From Malus domestica (lineage: Eukaryota; Streptophyta; Magnoliopsida; Rosales; Rosaceae), in NCBI RefSeq assembly GCF_042453785.1, contig NC_091671.1:9618001-9682000 (forward strand): DNA of 64,000 nt, in the 5' to 3' direction. A program made the position numbers and the translations under genes. Below the pieces are notes generated by a model. The model had not been told where the DNA came from and searched no databases. It worked only from the letters and a program-made list of their open reading frames with translations. Numbering within the stretch: the stretch's first letter is position 1; every line of letters starts with the position of its first letter. This document shows positions 10,201 to 21,219 of this stretch, piece after piece.

Positions 10201-12031
10201 ATATTATATTGGTTTCCTTTATTAAAAAACAAAATACTATTATTAAGGGGACGGGGGAGAGTTCGAAACTATTACATTAGTTTAGGGTATGGGGGAGTTT
10301 TGAACCCGGGAGGCATGGGTAGAAACCCCACAACCTATCTCCTAGGATATTGCTTTCCTCAAAATACAATCTATCTAGCATTAGGAATGAAAAAAAGTAT
10401 GTTTACTTTCCTTTGCATGCTTTATCTGGTGTAGTTCTGAAAAATGATTCAAAGTGACCTCGTCTACGCTCATTCTTTATCAGTTGTACTATGTGGTTTC
10501 CAGGTTCACAAACAATGTCCTCAGCACGGCACAACAAGTATGGCTACGCAGATTAGGAGGTGCAAAGCCTATTGTGAATGAGAATGCAAGTGGAATCATT
10601 ACAGCAGGACGTGCAAAGCGATCAGATTCTCAGCCAGTAGAAGCTGGCAGTAGGTTGGTGTTATACTTTGGAGAATTATATAAAATCTTTCATAAAGTTT
10701 TGTTCCTGACCAAAAGAAAATTGGTGATCAACAGATTTAGGAAGTTAAGAGAAGAAGAGAAAAAGAAGGAGTTGAGCAAGGCATTAGCAAATGAAGAGGT
10801 TCTGACTTCTGATTCTGAAGATGGTCCAGATGAAGAAAGTATTGACAAGGTAAAATGCAAAATTTAGCGTGATGATTAGATTTAACTTGTTAAATAGTCT
10901 TCTAAAGAAGAAACCTTAGCATTATTTCTGAACAATATGAAAATATGACTTTGCTTTTACGTATAATTTTAATGATTATTGAAGAAAATAGGAGGTCGCA
11001 CTTGGTGCGATGGCAAGTGCCTTCGCCCATGAGCGGTAGGTCTCGGGTTCGAGACTTGGGAGCAACCTCTCCATAAATGGGGGTAAGGCTAGCCGACATT
11101 TACCTCTCCCAGACCCTGCGTAAAGCGGGAGCCTTGTGCACTGGGTACGACCTTTTTTTTTATTGAAGAAAATAGGAGTTGCGTGTATAGAGGTACCTTG
11201 CTAATCCATTTTTCAAAGCGGAAGTTTTCATTGGATGGTAAAAAAATTCCTTGTTTGTTTTATTTTAATAGTCCCAGCTACAGTTAAAGTACCTAATAAT
11301 CATCCATGATTCCTTTGAATGAAACTAATTAATTTTAACAAGCATATTGGGGGCTTGAAGTTAGTCACTTTTACAGCGTGATCATAAGCCATAACTTCTA
11401 CTTTGTCTTTTTGATGATAGTTTATGGGTTCCACTACTGGTGTGTCAATTGATTTACTGTTGCAAGAACTTGTACAAAGTGGATTGCAGAAGTCTCTTAT
11501 TTCTTCACACATGCATGATAATGTGCATGTCTGCCATGGATTTCTTCTTCTGTACTACATGCTAGGCAGCCCACTGAGTTTGATTCCCCACCCAACTATC
11601 TAAAAATGGGATGTTTTTTATCTTGTCACCGTACTAAAACGAGTATTTCATGAAACTCAGATGGCACTTTCTCTAATAAGTTATATGTATAAAAGAAATG
11701 AAATAATAATCTTATCAGTTAGTTAAATTTATTGTTGGAATGGTTTCTTTGTTGTTGTATTGAACATTATACACTTTGAACAAGTACCGAACATGAATGT
11801 GATCCAATTAATGAACATAGGAACAAACATGAACGTGATCCAATTAGTGAAAATTAGGATGTCTAGTTGTATTTAAAACTAGTTTAAGTTTGGCATTTGG
11901 AACTAATTCAGAGGTTCTATCAGGGTGAGGAGGTTCTAGAAGAGTTGTACGCGTCTAGTGTTGGAAAAGAGCTTCCAAATGATCCTCGACCAAGGAGAAG
12001 CAAGCGATCTAAAAGGAAGCGTGCTGCATAA
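7207..12031 (+). CDS. ALB3: ALBINO3, chloroplast thylakoid membrane insertase (YidC/Oxa1 family)
   Basis: I reconstruct 11 exons: 7207-7533, 7633-7743, 7852-7926, 8065-8125, 8518-8591, 8696-8800, 9051-9158, 9339-9442, 10504-10653, 10735-10849 and 11924-12031. All have GT-AG borders with frame kept, giving 445 aa. Residues 1-55 or so form a Ser/Arg-rich plastid transit peptide. The YidC core holds membrane segments near 122-142 (YGFAIILLTIIVKL), 193-210 (PTLATIPVWIGLYQAL), 262-275 and 300-320. The charged stromal tail has AGRAKRS and ends RRSKRSKRKRAA, matching the cpSRP43-binding motifs of plant ALB3. The protein inserts light-harvesting proteins into thylakoids together with cpSRP and FtsY (family knowledge). 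Intron 8 contains a Helitron and intron 10 a SINE. Neither disturbs a splice site by eye. Confidence 0.95.
9677..10000 (-). mobile_element. Non-autonomous Helitron, 324 bp, in ALB3 intron 8
   Basis: Read on the minus strand it starts TCTCTACTAATTAATAAAAC and ends with a hairpin (ACACAC-TTT-GTGTGT), a short spacer and CTAG. It sits between A and T with no TSD, as Helitrons do. A second copy in the opposite orientation lies at 39581-39887, which confirms both ends. Confidence 0.85.
10995..11160 (+). mobile_element. tRNA-derived SINE (Au-like) in ALB3 intron 10
   Basis: The 166-bp element has a tRNA-like head: a box A-like TGGTGCGATGG near its start and a box B, GGTTCGAGACT. The body is CT-rich and the 3' end is GGGTACGACC followed by a T-run. 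It is flanked by the perfect 18-bp TSD TATTGAAGAAAATAGGAG (10977-10994 and 11161-11178). It lies in the same orientation as ALB3. The assignment to the Au SINE family is from memory of its conserved 3' region. Confidence 0.9.
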
Positions 12032-12755
12032 ATGACTGTATACTGATTAAGTTTGTAATTCACGGTGAGTCCTGTATATCTCAGCCAAGTGTATTGTAGT
12101 TAACATATTGCCAGCTTTATGTTGGCTCATTATTTTTGAGATCTAATGAAAATCATGCTAATTAGTTCTCATCTACCATTGACCAAAAAAAGTTCTCATC
12201 TACTTAGTCTCTTCATTCCACAGGGTGCTAAAATGTACTTTCTTGTCAGATTTGTTACTTTTCATTTTTGGAAAACAAAGTAAAGTTGTAAGTTCGTGTA
12301 TCAATGCAGCTGGTTTTTCCAAATTTAGAGGCTTTCGGCAGCAGGTCTGTTTTCATATTTTCCTTTTTCATTCTTCTGCAACTTACCCGAGCCATTAGGA
12401 TGACATGTTATCCTTTGAATGTCTGTCATTTGTAGATTAAAAGATTGCCCGGGTAAGTGATATATGTGAACCTTTTTTCTAGCCTTTTAGTAATTCCTGA
12501 CGTTAGCAGTTCTACAGAAGATTTAGATTATGGAACTCCTACACTAACATATTTGTTCATGCACAAATGCCACAAAAGCTTCTAGAATTCAGATGTTCTA
12601 AATCCAATTTTGTACAAGCACATACCTCAGAGGAGAGGTTTTTTTGACCTACAATGAAACCACTAATCTCCCTTTAGGCCTACATTAAATACAAATTATT
12701 ATACAATAATCCAATTAGTTCTACTTGCTAAGTTAACTACAATTGCATCAAATGT
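12032..12755. other. ALB3 3' flank / convergent intergenic region
   Basis: The stretch between the ALB3 stop codon and the convergent CLE gene contains ALB3 3' UTR sequence. No further gene, RNA or complete element is recognised. Confidence 0.5.
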
Positions 12756-13473
12756 TCATTGCTCCGATGGTGGGCGATGATTCCCTACTGGGTTCGGTCG
12801 TGATGGAGTTTTATGGACGTTCCTTCCACTGACCTGATTTGTAATGTTGAACAAAGATGCAAAGGAGTCAAGGTAAAGTTACTTGAATTTGAGTAAATGC
12901 TACTGATAAATCCAATCGTATCATATACACACCTTACTAGGCAGAACATTTCTGGTTCTTGACCCCACCGACCCTGAACCTGAGCCAGGTTGTGCAGTAT
13001 TGAGCTTGTACTGAACTGCGGCCAGCAACAAAGAAGGTAATATGTATTAAATCTTGAAGGAAACAAGGTACAATCTGTTCAGTTGCATTGCATTTTCTTT
13101 AGAATGATATGAATCATGTTCAAATGTTTGTTACATTTTCTCACATTATTTAGAAAGAAAGAAGATAGGGACCTTTCGTGCCTAGGATTGGATTAGATCA
13201 GATAAATCACTAAATTCAGGTTACGTTGTCGGAAGAAATTGAGGCCAACTTCCAAACTTTGTCCACTAATGGTAGAACAACATCTTGTAATAACGAGCCT
13301 TGAATTTACTGCGTTATCTGATCTAATCCAATCCTAGGCACCAAACGTAGCCGCAGTGTCTTACCTGATTCAATAGCTTGAACATGAATATTGTAGTAGT
13401 GGTATTGAGAAGCTGCAAGCAGGAGCCACACCAAGAGGAGATGAATGGGAGTTTGTTTTCTCATGTTGAGCAT
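12756..13473 (-). CDS. CLE-family secreted signalling peptide precursor (CLE46-like)
   Basis: Three exons on the minus strand, 13473-13365, 13015-12933 and 12833-12756, joined by GT-AG introns with phase kept, give 89 aa. Residues 1-35 hold a hydrophobic signal peptide (HLLLVWLLLAAS). The middle is short and Gly/Ser-rich. The C-terminus carries the CLE motif H-K-T-P-S-R-P-N-P-V-G-N and a tail HRPPSEQ. CLE peptides are secreted, processed to 12-13 residues and sensed by leucine-rich-repeat receptor kinases. The HK.PS.PNP.GN form resembles the CLE46 subgroup. Position 6, normally Gly, is Arg (CGA), which may alter activity. A second ATG at 13464-13462 is in frame. Intron 1 contains a foldback MITE. 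The gene is convergent with ALB3. Confidence 0.8.
13168..13352. mobile_element. Foldback MITE in CLE intron 1
   Basis: Long inverted repeats, left TGCCTAGGATTGGATTAGAT near 13180 and its complement near 13317-13341, are separated by about 110 bp. The outer ends (GGACCTTTCG and GGCTACGTTTGG) are less conserved. The TSD could not be fixed, so the superfamily is open and the ends may be off by a few bases. Confidence 0.65.
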
Positions 13474-13640
13474 GCTAACAGTGAATAGGAATATTTTGGG
13501 ATGTTTGGTGTGGCAGGGCTTCTTATAAGCCGGAAGAAATGATTATATATGCCACGCAGGCATCGCCCTAATCATAACCTATTTTGAAAAATTTGTGGGA
13601 ATGTTTTGTTAAAAAGTTGGATGGGAATCCTGTGCCATTT

Positions 13641-13780
13641 GAGAAATGCTAAGGAGACTCTCAAAAATGGAACTCTCCATGAACTTTTTGCCACATTGTA
13701 TTTTTTGCATAATGTTTTATAATGCTAGCACGAGAATTGGCGTTAAACTGTGAGGTGGCAGAGTCTCCTTAGCATTTCTC
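13641..13780. mobile_element. Short MITE, 140 bp
   Basis: Near-perfect terminal inverted repeats GAGAAATGCTAAGGAGACTC occur at both ends (13641-13660 and 13761-13780). TTT on either side may be a 3-bp TSD, but the flanks are T-rich so this is weak. It is non-coding. Confidence 0.75.
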
Positions 13781-13906
13781 TTTTTACATTACAAAATCAT
13801 GTATTGCTCCTCATTATTAGTTGACTTCTTTGTACTTATGATTGCATCCATGACTACTTGAAAACCATGCTGTCGGCAACTTACATCTCCTTTTGGAAAT
13901 AAAGAC

Positions 13907-14205
13907 GCTCGTTTGATAACTATTTTGTCTGTTAGTTTTTAGTTCTCACTTTTCTGGTGGAGATAGAGGAATGAGAGATGGTGAAAAGTGGTAGGAGGAA
14001 TGTGGAAAGAATGTACATGAAATGGTACATAATGCAAAAACTAGAACCTCGAAATTTTTTTACATGTTTCCGCTTTCAAGTTTTCATTTCTACATCCTTC
14101 CTCCTCTACCCTTCTTCATCCCCCCTTTCTCCCACTTAATTCCCATTTATCTCAAACGGGAAAATAAAAATTAAAAACTGACAGCGAAATAATTATCAAA
14201 CGAGC
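13907..14205. mobile_element. MITE, 299 bp, superfamily unresolved
   Basis: The inverted repeats read GCTCGTTTGATAACTATTTT at the left and GCTCGTTTGATAATTATTTC at the right (reverse-complemented). The similarity continues through TGTNAGTTTTTA. No clear TSD was found. The interior is AT-rich and non-coding. Confidence 0.7.
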
Positions 14206-15654
14206 GGAGCATTACATTTACTACTTATATTTCTCCTCATCGTATCTTTAGTGGCTTTGTTGCGATCATGATGATGCTCAGCACACATGCCTATGCCTAC
14301 AAATCCAGAAGTGCATGCGTCTTTGTTTGTTTGTCTAGTGAGCTTCCGTAGAGAATGTGCTTTCTACCGGAGTCACTCTTACTCATTTCCATTAAGATCT
14401 GTACACTGTATCTAGGAGTTTGCAAGAGCAGAAGCACCTGAGAGAAAAAAGTACTTTTCATGATGGAGCTTCTGCTGGAGGCCACCCAACTCTTAATACT
14501 TGATTACCAAATGAGCATGCCAATAATCTGTCTGGATTCCCATAATCCAACTATTGATTCTGGACTCACCAGACTCCTCCCATATGGATTTTTACAGTGT
14601 CTGCAAAGTTGGATGGTTTTGTAAAAATTTGATGCCAAGAGGTGGAACCTGACGCATGTATTTCGTCATTCTCATAAGCCAGAAATCATTAAGTTGAAAC
14701 ATCAACGAGTTTGGCGTAGTCTCTAAAACGACCATTTTGCACTCCTCTTGTGTAACAACTTGAAGGAAATATTGGAAGATTATGGGACGACATTTTTAAT
14801 GCGCCAATAACAACTCTCTATGTTACTCATTATTAAATGATGCCTTGTAAAAATGAAAAAGAAAAGTGTCTTCTTGCACCCAACGTGTGCTAAGGCACCA
14901 CGGGGGACAAAACCAACCTGTTGCTAAGATGTAGTAGTCTAACTTTGGAACCCTAATTGAATCGAATGTTGTTTATATTGAATAGTTCCATTATTAAATA
15001 CGTTGACGTCTTTTATATAAAACCATATAAAACCCTGCACTTGCAAGTAAAAAGGGCGACTTTAAGCCAACAAAAATTCCCCGTTTTGCGAGGGTCCGGG
15101 AGAGGAACGTCTATCGTACGCAACTTTACCCTCGTTTTGCAAATAGATTGTTTTTAAGATTCAAATCCATGACATTTTGATCATAAAGAGCAACTTTTCC
15201 GTTCGCCAAGTCCATGCAGGTAATTACCTTGGGGGGATTAGTAGTGAGTCAGTGAACTACTTAACTACTAACGTCTCCAAAGCTATGGCGGACTGGGCCT
15301 TAGGAAGTGGGTAGGTTGGAGGAGTTTCTAAAACTTTGGGGTCTCAAATGTTACGGAAAATTGAAAAAAAAAAAAAAAAACTTAAGGACACTATCACTAC
15401 AATTCACTAATCTTCTTCTGCACTTATAAATAGAAAGTCTTCGGTACGACTCTCATGAATGAGTTCACTATCAAATTATTAATGCTCAGTTGTATGTCTT
15501 AGCTCAACCGCAACCCCAAAATATCATTGCATACAATGTCGTACCTGAAGTCGCTATTAGCATATACCGATAATTAGTGTCTCATAAGTTGATTACCCAA
15601 TTTAAAGATATCTGATTCTGCCTCCTCAAGCTAACCAATGGAGAAATCCAAACA
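14206..15654. other. Intergenic, no gene seen
   Basis: AT-rich DNA. Near 14740-14822 lies a piece resembling the hAT MITE at 2210. A poly(A) run is at 15364-15380. I see no supported gene. Confidence 0.5.
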
Positions 15655-17259
15655 TGATCATGAGCAACTTTCTTGTGGATATCGAACAAGGAACCTCGGG
15701 TGCAAGGACGAATGCTCTTATGGGTCCCAATATTAGTCAATCAATTCAAGTGGAGTTGGATTGTTGTAAACATATTTCCTGTAGGTCATCCTATTCCCCG
15801 ATGTTCCACTCATATTACAATGAATACAAGGGTATCTTCCCTTATTTGTCAGAGTACTAAAACATGGGACATTGATTTTTTACGTCTGTTCATTTCCGAG
15901 GTGGAGGTCAAGGCTATTCGTGACATTCCAATGGGGTCTTTTTCTCGGCAGGATCGGTTGGTTTGGTCTGGGGCTAAATGCGGCAAATACTCAGTAAATG
16001 GGGGATATCACTGGATTCACTCCTCGAGGTTGATGGTTGGGGCATCTAATTCCTTGGTTCTTCCTAATTCAGAGGATATGGTCTGGAAGGCTGTGTGGAA
16101 AGTTAATGCACCACCTAAAATCTAAAATTTCATATGGTGGGTTGTGAGGGAGGCGTTGGCAACAATGATAGGGTTATTCTTGCATTGGTCGGCTCCATCA
16201 CCTTTGTGCCCCATTTGTAAGAATCAAGAGGAGTCTGTTATACATATGCTTTTGCGGTGTCCTTGGGTGGAGCCAATTTGGTTTGGCGGGCAGCTTTGTC
16301 TTCGGAGGGTTGGCGATGGGGTTTCTTCTTTTAATTCCTGGATCCAAGATATGATAAATTTGGCTTCTCACCCGCGGGAGAGATCCAGGATCCTTTCCAT
16401 TATTGCTTTTTCTTGCTGGCATATCTAGAAGGCAAGGTGTAATTATGTCTTTAATGCTATAACCATTGTTCCCTCCCATGTGATGCATGCTATCTCATTA
16501 TCCTTGGTTTCCTTTTGGGAGGTGCAGGTCCCAAAGTCTTTTATATCCCGATCTATCATCGATTCTTCCAGGCCCGATCCTCGATGGTGCTGTCCAATTA
16601 CCCTCTACATCAAAATTAATGTGGATGCTAGTTGGTCCCCTGTGAGTGGTAGGACCAATTTAGCAGCTGTGTTGAGAGACCATGAGGGGCAATTTGTGGC
16701 GGCTCATAAACTTTCTATTGTGGCTCCATCAGTGGTGTTTGTGGAGGCAATGGCGGTGCTGAAGGGATGTGAGTTGGCGGCTAAGCTGGGTTTGGGTTGG
16801 GTGGTTGCGGAGTCGGACTCACTTAAGGTGGTCTCTTCCTTGAATGGAGATATTTCAAATGGTAGCTGGGAAGTTTTTCCAATCTTGGAAAATATTTTAA
16901 AATTGGGGACCTCTTTCCAGGGCTGTCGCTAGTCTTGGATTCCAAGATCAGCTAACCAGACGACAGACTTTTTGGCGTCGAGGCAGAACATGGAAATGTG
17001 TGGCAACTGTTGGGTCAGACGACCCCCATCTTCATTGATTCACATTCTCAACAAGGATGGACTTCCTTGCCCTCCTTAAGGGTTTTTGTGTTGTTGGGGT
17101 GTGGTGGGATGACATCTGGCCTTTGTGGCAGTGTCCTTATGTTGTTGTCCCTCACACCTTTCGTGTGTTTTGTTGTGCTTGCCCCTCTTGTGGGCTTTCT
17201 TTGTACTGTTGGCTTGTGCCCTGGTAATGATATTTTCCAGTCTTCCTAGAAAAAAAAAA
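15655..17259 (+). pseudogene. Decayed LINE (L1-type non-LTR retrotransposon), 3' fragment
   Basis: One reading frame (codon starts at 15673 + 3n) runs to TAA at 17077-17079 and is broken by TAA at 16123, TAG at 16426 and TAG at 16930. It encodes a reverse-transcriptase zinc-binding segment (CPICKNQEESVIHMLLRCPW at about 16207-16266) and then an RNase H-like domain (INVDASW near 16615, AVLRD, EAMA, ESDS). A tail follows, matching the usual WIPR.AN..ADFLA end of plant LINE ORF2. A 3' UTR and poly(A) tract (17250-17259) close it. The endonuclease and most of the reverse transcriptase are missing, so it is 5'-truncated. No TSD was found. Confidence 0.85.
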
Positions 17260-18334
17260 TTATTTCCAAATCTTTATGGTAAATCTTGATAGCCCGTGAA
17301 AAATGGCTTTAGAAAACCAATCATGAAAAACCCACTACAGGTTTTAAATGGTTTGCAAGCCTAAGGACCACATTGTCAACTGAATTTGAATATATTATAT
17401 ATGTGAAAATGGAGATGATTTTCACACTTTTTTTTTTTTGCACAATCGGTAGTATCTATACTCAACTTCGTCTTTGACGAGAATCAAATTTAAAACCTCT
17501 CACTTACAAAGGACAATAAATACCACTAAATCGTAGTACTAATTGACACACCATTTTTAACTTCTCACCATTTCTTTTTATTTATTGCCGTTGCATTGAA
17601 TAAATCAAACGGAAATAATGGACATGATTAAACTTAAGGTGTGTACGAACATTTTTCCCTTGCATAAAATGTTTTTCTAAATAGAAAGGCTATTTATAAC
17701 AAGTCCCTTATGCTTACACTATTTATTTAAAAAAAATTAAAACTCATTTTACCTTTTCATTAAACCCATTTTCACTTCAAATAGTTCGGTTTTTCCTTTC
17801 CCGAGTCATTGTATGTTGAATTCTTTATCTTAGCACGTAGGTATAAACTTTTGCTTTAAAGAAACTATTAGGTGTGGATTGGATTTCATTCGGTCTGATT
17901 TTTTGTTAAATTATGACCTCTAGTACTATTTTTTGGGTTAATAAAAAAACCGCTGACAAAAAGGCGAAGAACAAAATTCACAATAAAGTAGCCGTGGACA
18001 ATTTGAGCCAATGTTTTAAAAGATTCTAATACCACAGATTCGATTAAATTTTTGAATATTTTTATTCGTTTTCATTGGTTTGCTTTTTTCTTTTATAATA
18101 AAACCTGCACATTGTTTTTTTTTTTTTTAAATAAAATAAAATCTGAAAATTTCCATGCAATCCATCTCCTCTTCCTCGCGTCCCAGTCAAATCAAGTACA
18201 ATTATCTCTAACAACTTAATTCACTAAAGTAACAAAAATGAAAAAAAAAAAAAAAAAAAACACCCTGGATATCACACTGAACTACCGAATCCGAAGGTAC
18301 TAAGGTAGGGATGCCAGGACTTAGTAGGCAAGAC
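17260..18334. other. Intergenic, no gene seen
   Basis: AT-rich spacer with poly(A)/poly(T) tracts at about 17430, 18115 and 18241. It has no recognisable coding sequence and ends where the tandem duplication begins. Confidence 0.5.
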
Positions 18335-19093
18335 ACAGAGGAGGACCTTGGGAAGTGAGCCTTACCGGAATCTTGACACTCTCTGGCTGTAGCAATAATA
18401 CCATGTTCCTATGTAATAGTTTAGGTAAACAGGGTATTGCTGCACTCTCAAGATGCAGCAATACCATATGCAAGAATTGATAATAATACTTTTTAAAATT
18501 AAGCTTTTCTGAAGACTCTTAAGTCAATGTTTAATTTAATTTTCATGCTAATATTATAAAATGTCGTAAAAATATAACATGAATTGTTAACTTAATTTTC
18601 GTACTAATATTATAAAATATCGTAAAAATAGGAGGTGAGCCTCGTTATCATTTCTCTCAACAGAGTAGTCTTACTCATTGCAAAAGGTTAACAAAAGACG
18701 AGAGCGCTTGTAGATTGATGTTGCTTTGTCGTGACGGTCCGTCTACCTCGAACTCTATACATAACTTGTACGACTGCTCCTCCCGTAAAACCCCACCGCT
18801 TCCTTCATTGGTTCCAATGTTATTTGATGTATAAAAGTTTAAAAATTACAATACTTGAAAGTAATAAATTAAGACTTATCTTAAAATACAGTACAAAATT
18901 ACAGACGGTTTATGACTTGCATTTCTACTTATTCGTTGACGAACAATTTAAATAAATTTCTTTATCAAACTAAGTTTTAAGCCTAGCTATCTCTGGCGGT
19001 TTCTGACCATCACAGACTCCCCAAAAATAATTTAAATAATTGATGGAACAAACTATATTTATTTACCCATAGAAATTGACCTAGCTTCAAACC

Positions 19094-19277
19094 GAAATTG
19101 GATCCTCTCCGAGCCAAAGCCTCGGATCCTCTTGACCCAATAACACGGGCCGTTAGATTTTGATCCAACGACTACAAACAGGAGGTTCTTTTAAAAGTTA
19201 CGATAATTGTAGCCGTTGAATCAAAATACAACCGTCCGTGTTAATGGATCAGGAGGATCCCAAGAGGATCCAATTCC
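19094..19277. mobile_element. Mutator-type MITE, 184 bp, private to unit A
   Basis: The ends are GAAATTGGATCCTCTCC and GGAATTGGATCCTCTTG (reverse-complemented right end). The perfect 9-bp TSD CTTCAAACC lies at 19085-19093 and 19278-19286. Unit B near 26134 has a single CTTCAAACC, the empty site. It shares internal TTGATCCAACGACTACAAAC-like sequence with the element at 24685. Confidence 0.88.
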
Positions 19278-20261
19278 CTTCAAACCCCTTCTCAAGTAAA
19301 CCAACCTCTCTGACACACTGAAACCAGAGGGTAATTCTGTCTTTTTCACATCGAAAGTTTAGTCTATTTAGATGTGGGCACGGTAAGTTAATTCTAACAC
19401 CCTCTATAATTCGGATAAGTTATGAAGTGGTTTGATACCTAAAAACTTTAATTGTTTACTTACAATTATTGATGAACGATCTATATGTTTAGCACTAATC
19501 ATGCTACTACAATACTTGTGTTTGCATTGGGAACCATTTTATATGTGTTTCTTTATTGGAAACAACACAAACAATTGTTCTCTATGACAATGAGTTCGAT
19601 GTTGTCACTTTTAAGGGATTTGAATCTCATTCGGATTCAAATTGTACATATTCTAGAGATCATCACATCCTATCAATTCATCGTATATTTTGATATCATA
19701 AATCTTTTTGAATTTTTTATTTAAAATTAAATATAAATAGTATTTGACGAAAACTTACTGTATGATATACGATGAACGATTAAAATATGAGGATCCCTAA
19801 AACACTTGGGAAGAGAATCCCAAAAAAAAACCTCATCTACTTTTAAATGGTCAGGTTCTTTATATATAGTTATTTTTTTTCCGCTTAAAGAACACAAATA
19901 TGTAAATATGTGAATTACCTAAAAACATAAATAGCTTTTAATTATTTGCGACTCTGTATAACTAATATATCTGAACAGTGAACACCATATTATTCATCTC
20001 TATTCATAAAATTTTCTGTTATTAAATACAATATGTACAGAATAAATCAAGCGTAAAATGTTTTAACTTATGATAACAGTAACTAATCCAAAAAGACGGG
20101 ATCCCAGAATAAGCTAGGACTTTCACTGTGTACTACAAAACCAAGAAAAAAGCATGCTCGCGTAAACACCCCCCCCCCCCCAAAAAAAAAACAAAAACAA
20201 TCTTCTGACACACTGAAACCTAACGGCAATTACGGCTTTTCACTCAAACCATGGCTCCGTA

Positions 20262-20300
20262 CACGTGGATCGGTGTACGGCATTTCTCTTCTCTATAAAA
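20262..20300 (+). promoter_or_regulatory. G-box/ABRE and TATA box of thaumatin-like gene 1
   Basis: CACGTGG at 20262-20268 is a G-box/ABRE core. TATAAAA at 20294-20300 is 56 bp before the ATG. Both are conserved at the same spacing in unit B (27704 and 27736) although the surrounding bases differ, so they are likely the core promoter. The arrangement is compatible with ABA or stress control, which is inferred. Confidence 0.65.
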
Positions 20301-20355
20301 CCCCGCCCAAAACCCTACTCTCTCCCACACTCATTTATCCAGAAAATCAAGAGAA

Positions 20356-21132
20356 ATGGCTCCCTCTCGCTCCCTCTCACTCATCTCCACCACCACTCTC
20401 CTGATCCTCTCCGCCACATTCCTGATCCTCTCCACCGTTGCCCACGCCACTAAGCATCCACAATCCATCCTGACTGTCGTCAACAACTGCCCCTTCCCCA
20501 TCTGGCCCGCCATCCAGCCCAACTCCGGCCACCCCGTCCTTCAACGCGGCGGCTTCTTCCTCAAACCCTTCAACCATCGCTCCTTCCCCGCCCCCATCCA
20601 GCCCTGGTCCGGCCGCATCTGGGCCCGCACCCATTGCACCCAAAAGGGACCTCGCCTCTCCTGCCTCACCGGCGACTGCGGCGGCCGTCTCGAGTGCAAC
20701 GGAGCCGGAGGCGCTGCCCCGTCCACCCTTGTGCAGATAGACCTCCACCAAGGCGGCCCCCGCGACCTATTCTCCTACGGCGTCAGCCTCGTCGACGGCT
20801 TCAACGTCCCCATGACCGTCACCCCTCACAAGGGCCAAGGCCGGTGCCCCGTCGTCGGTTGCAAGGCCGACCTTCTCGCCACGTGTCCCGATCGACTGAA
20901 GGTGAAGTCACCGAAGGGCGTCGTGGCGTGCAAGAGCGGGTGCGAGGCGTTCGGCACGGACAAGCTGTGCTGTCGGAACCACTACAACAGCCCCCAGACT
21001 TGTCGGGCTTCGAGCTACTCGCAGTTCTTCAAGCACGCGTGTCCCACCACCTTCACGTTCGCCTACGACAGCCCTCCGCTCATGCACCAGTGCTCGTCGC
21101 CACGCGAGCTCAAGGTCCTCTTCTGTCCCTAG
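20356..21132 (+). CDS. Thaumatin-like protein (PR-5 family), copy 1
   Basis: An intronless frame of 258 aa. Residues 1-31 are a signal peptide ending in VAHA, so the protein is secreted. The mature part has the family's 16 cysteines, the GRIWARTHC signature region, CPVVGCKADLLATCP, CKSGCEAFGTDKLCCRNHY and the FCP end. In the usual REDDD acidic cleft I see Arg and the last Asp, but Gln (TLVQID) replaces Glu and SYG replaces the YD segment. This resembles the Arabidopsis At4g36010-type clade and may mean a different ligand or no antifungal activity. The coding GC content is far above its AT-rich flanks. It is a near-identical duplicate of the gene at 27798. The start is the first ATG after the TATA box. 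Confidence 0.93.
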   Translation: MAPSRSLSLISTTTLLILSATFLILSTVAHATKHPQSILTVVNNCPFPIWPAIQPNSGHPVLQRGGFFLKPFNHRSFPAPIQPWSGRIWARTHCTQKGPRLSCLTGDCGGRLECNGAGGAAPSTLVQIDLHQGGPRDLFSYGVSLVDGFNVPMTVTPHKGQGRCPVVGCKADLLATCPDRLKVKSPKGVVACKSGCEAFGTDKLCCRNHYNSPQTCRASSYSQFFKHACPTTFTFAYDSPPLMHQCSSPRELKVLFCP

Positions 21133-21213
21133 ACAGTGAGACGTATGGTTCCAGCTTCCAACTGGTTTAACACTTCAACGTGCAGTTGAGTCGCTGTTCT
21201 CGTTTTTAATTAC

Positions 21214-21219
21214 AATAAA
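21214..21219 (+). terminator. Poly(A) signal AATAAA, thaumatin-like gene 1
   Basis: AATAAA lies 82 bp after the stop codon and is conserved in position and context in the unit B copy. Confidence 0.5.

Noticed and set aside
10995-11160. Possible tRNA gene (box A and box B)
   Set aside because: It has no cloverleaf or anticodon stem, but a T-tail and an 18-bp TSD, so it is a tRNA-derived SINE.
14297-14485. Minus-strand 62-residue frame
   Set aside because: It has no recognisable motif. Chance open frames of this length are expected in the region.
20265-20453. Possible upstream start for thaumatin-like gene 1
   Set aside because: The ATG lies upstream of the TATA box and in another frame.
20377-20751. 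Minus-strand Gly/Glu-rich frames and the plus-strand Arg/Pro-rich frame over the thaumatin-like genes (also near 27825 and 28088)
   Set aside because: GC-rich coding DNA leaves other frames open by chance. The real frame has a signal peptide and 16 cysteines.
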